A stretch of 6,688 nt of DNA from Ktedonobacter sp. (GTDB taxonomy: Bacteria; Chloroflexota; Ktedonobacteria; Ktedonobacterales; Ktedonobacteraceae): NCBI GenBank assembly GCA_003450555.1, contig DMFQ01000183.1:6406-13093 (forward strand), read 5' to 3'. How positions within the stretch are numbered: position 1 is the first letter of the stretch; every line of letters begins with the position of its first letter. Under the pieces are notes generated by a model. The model was not told the origin of the DNA and searched no databases. It was given only the letters and a program-made list of their open reading frames with translations. This document shows, one piece after another, positions 5,752-6,688 of this stretch. A program made the position numbers and the translations under genes.

Positions 5752-6591
5752 TTACAAACCAAGCAAGCTTTGTGCATTGCGACCCAACACCTTCTCTACG
5801 TCTTCAGTATCCAGCCCAGACTGTGCTACATAATCCATTATGCGTTGTTGACGCAAGAGGCCGTAGTCACTGGCAAAAAGTATACGTTCTACGCCAACCA
5901 GTTGCGCTACTACAGGCAGAATGGTATTGCGGTAGAGATAAGCGGTCGCGGCAGTATCATACCACACATTGGCCGTGATGCGTTGGATCTCCGGCATGAG
6001 GCAGTAAAAAGGTAATCCGCCTCCCCAATGGGCCGCTACAAAGCGCACATCAGGAAAAGCTGTCAGAAAAGTTACGATGTCTTGTAGAGTTACATCCCCC
6101 TTGCCGGGATAAATATGACCGATTGGTTCGCTACAATGTGAAAGCACGATTAATTGATGCTGGCGCACAACTTCTATAAGTGGGGTGAGCAGAGGAATAT
6201 CGCTCAGTTTATAGCCTTGACCATGTGGCATCAATTCACCCAGACCAATCATCCCGGCCCGCGCACAGCGATCTAGCTCGCGCACTGCATGAGTGCCAGC
6301 CGCTGGTTGCAACACCGCCATACCATAGATGCGCCCTGGATAGCGCCGCATGACATCGATAACGTAATTATTCGTTTCTTCGATCAAGCCCGTATCGGTC
6401 CAGCCAAAGGAAAATGTGACCGAGACATCGACGGTAGATTCAGCCATTTCGGCGATCAAATCTTCCGCGGTAGCGATACGCGCGCGCGGGTCGCTGTACA
6501 GTGTATCGAACCAGGGATCGCGCGCGCAATAGCGCTCACGATGGTGCTGTATATCTGGCGGAAAGATATGCGTATGAAAATCGATAAGCAT
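5752..6591 (-). CDS. Amidohydrolase_2 family (ACMSD-like) metal-dependent hydrolase or decarboxylase
   Basis: 279 residues from ATG 6591, with a clear ribosome-binding site AAGAGGT (6596-6602 on the minus strand). The TIM-barrel amidohydrolase signature is complete: H6-T-H8 at the end of strand 1, GLGE119 in the middle, S-H152-C-S-E, A-A-H188-W-G-G-G, and the catalytic aspartate in ILFASD242YG. This set matches PF04909, whose members include aminocarboxymuconate-semialdehyde decarboxylase and gamma-resorcylate decarboxylase, all cytoplasmic zinc or manganese enzymes. The short length and lack of the ACMSD-specific N-terminal zinc-loop wording leave the substrate unknown; hydrolysis and non-oxidative decarboxylation are both possible. 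It is the first gene of the probable pair with the MBL gene. The closing segment EKVLGRNAQSLLGL is the usual family C-terminal helix, so the gene looks intact. Confidence 0.88.
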   Translation of the reverse strand: MLIDFHTHIFPPDIQHHRERYCARDPWFDTLYSDPRARIATAEDLIAEMAESTVDVSVTFSFGWTDTGLIEETNNYVIDVMRRYPGRIYGMAVLQPAAGTHAVRELDRCARAGMIGLGELMPHGQGYKLSDIPLLTPLIEVVRQHQLIVLSHCSEPIGHIYPGKGDVTLQDIVTFLTAFPDVRFVAAHWGGGLPFYCLMPEIQRITANVWYDTAATAYLYRNTILPVVAQLVGVERILFASDYGLLRQQRIMDYVAQSGLDTEDVEKVLGRNAQSLLGL

Positions 6592-6606
6592 AGTTACCTC
6601 TTTTCA

Positions 6607-6635
6607 ATCATAGCGAATTGCGCCAAAAAACACAA
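6607..6635 (-). promoter_or_regulatory. Candidate promoter of the amidohydrolase-MBL operon
   Basis: Minus-strand TTGTGT (6630-6635) and TATGAT (6607-6612, five of six) are 17 bases apart. Initiation would fall near 6600, leaving a very short leader that begins at or within the ribosome-binding site, so the assignment is tentative. The -35 lies in the T-run of the terminator-like hairpin just upstream. Confidence 0.35.
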
Positions 6636-6657
6636 AGGACGCAACAAATTGCGTCCT
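6625..6657 (-). terminator. Intrinsic terminator-like hairpin for a minus-strand gene beyond the right edge
   Basis: AGGACGCAA (6636-6644) and TTGCGTCCT (6649-6657) form a perfect 9-bp stem with a 4-base loop. On the minus strand it is followed by TTGTGTTTTTT (6635 down to 6625), the pattern of a Rho-independent terminator. It would end a transcript entering from the right and insulate the amidohydrolase operon. On the plus strand no T-run follows. Confidence 0.6.
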
Positions 6658-6688
6658 AAATGTATGATACCGAAAGGATTACCTCAAT

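Noticed and set aside
5749..6015. 88-codon open frame on the plus strand opposite the amidohydrolase
   Set aside because: The opposite strand carries a complete metal-binding signature; this frame has no family resemblance or ribosome-binding site.

Overview
The window looks like chromosomal DNA of a soil-type, multicellular Chloroflexota of the Ktedonobacteria kind. This is inferred from protein style, not from a marker gene. The clues are a WD40 propeller lipoprotein with the LYTYRGH / VAWSPDG / IASGS / DKTVQVWDA repeat wording typical of that group, a large STAND/cyclase-type ATPase with a TPR tail, and a short CGNR-type regulator. No rRNA, tRNA, CRISPR array, transposase or phage gene is visible.

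Layout, left to right. (1) Positions 1-2118, plus strand: the C-terminal part of a large AAA/STAND-type regulatory ATPase, cut by the window edge, with its helical linker and TPR repeats. (2) Positions 2119-2408: a gene-free stretch of about 290 bases. It holds a perfect 10-bp inverted repeat overlapping an extended -10 promoter, then a roughly 200-nt leader with an 8-bp long-range stem. (3) Positions 2409-2600, plus: a 63-residue protein resembling a small SH3/KOW-like barrel. (4) Positions 2634-2756, minus: about 40 codons reading as the C-terminus of a GNAT acetyltransferase with no N-terminal part, apparently a gene relic, just beyond the stop of the WD40 gene. (5) Positions 2770-3909, minus: a seven-bladed WD40 protein with a twin-arginine lipoprotein-like leader, whose likely promoter carries a dyad and lies within an imperfect direct repeat. 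(6) Positions 4146-4691, plus: a divergently transcribed ABATE/CGNR zinc-finger protein, probably a transcription regulator. (7) Positions 5752-6591 then 4716-5723, minus: a probable two-gene operon of an amidohydrolase_2 (ACMSD-like) metal hydrolase or decarboxylase followed by a YycJ/WalJ-like metallo-beta-lactamase-fold protein with an unusual internal insertion. (8) Positions 6592-6688: the operon's upstream region, with a strong hairpin and T-run that looks like a terminator for a minus-strand gene lying beyond the right edge.

Functionally this is a mixed neighbourhood rather than one evident system. The ATPase, the CGNR protein and the WD40 lipoprotein belong to families used in signalling and regulation. 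The amidohydrolase and MBL genes are co-directional and 28 nt apart, so probably co-transcribed, but no shared pathway can be read from sequence. I did not find a convincing undescribed system. The points most worth a second look are the GNAT relic, the promoter-overlapping palindrome and long leader of the small protein, the insertion in the MBL protein, and the degenerate CGNR signature.
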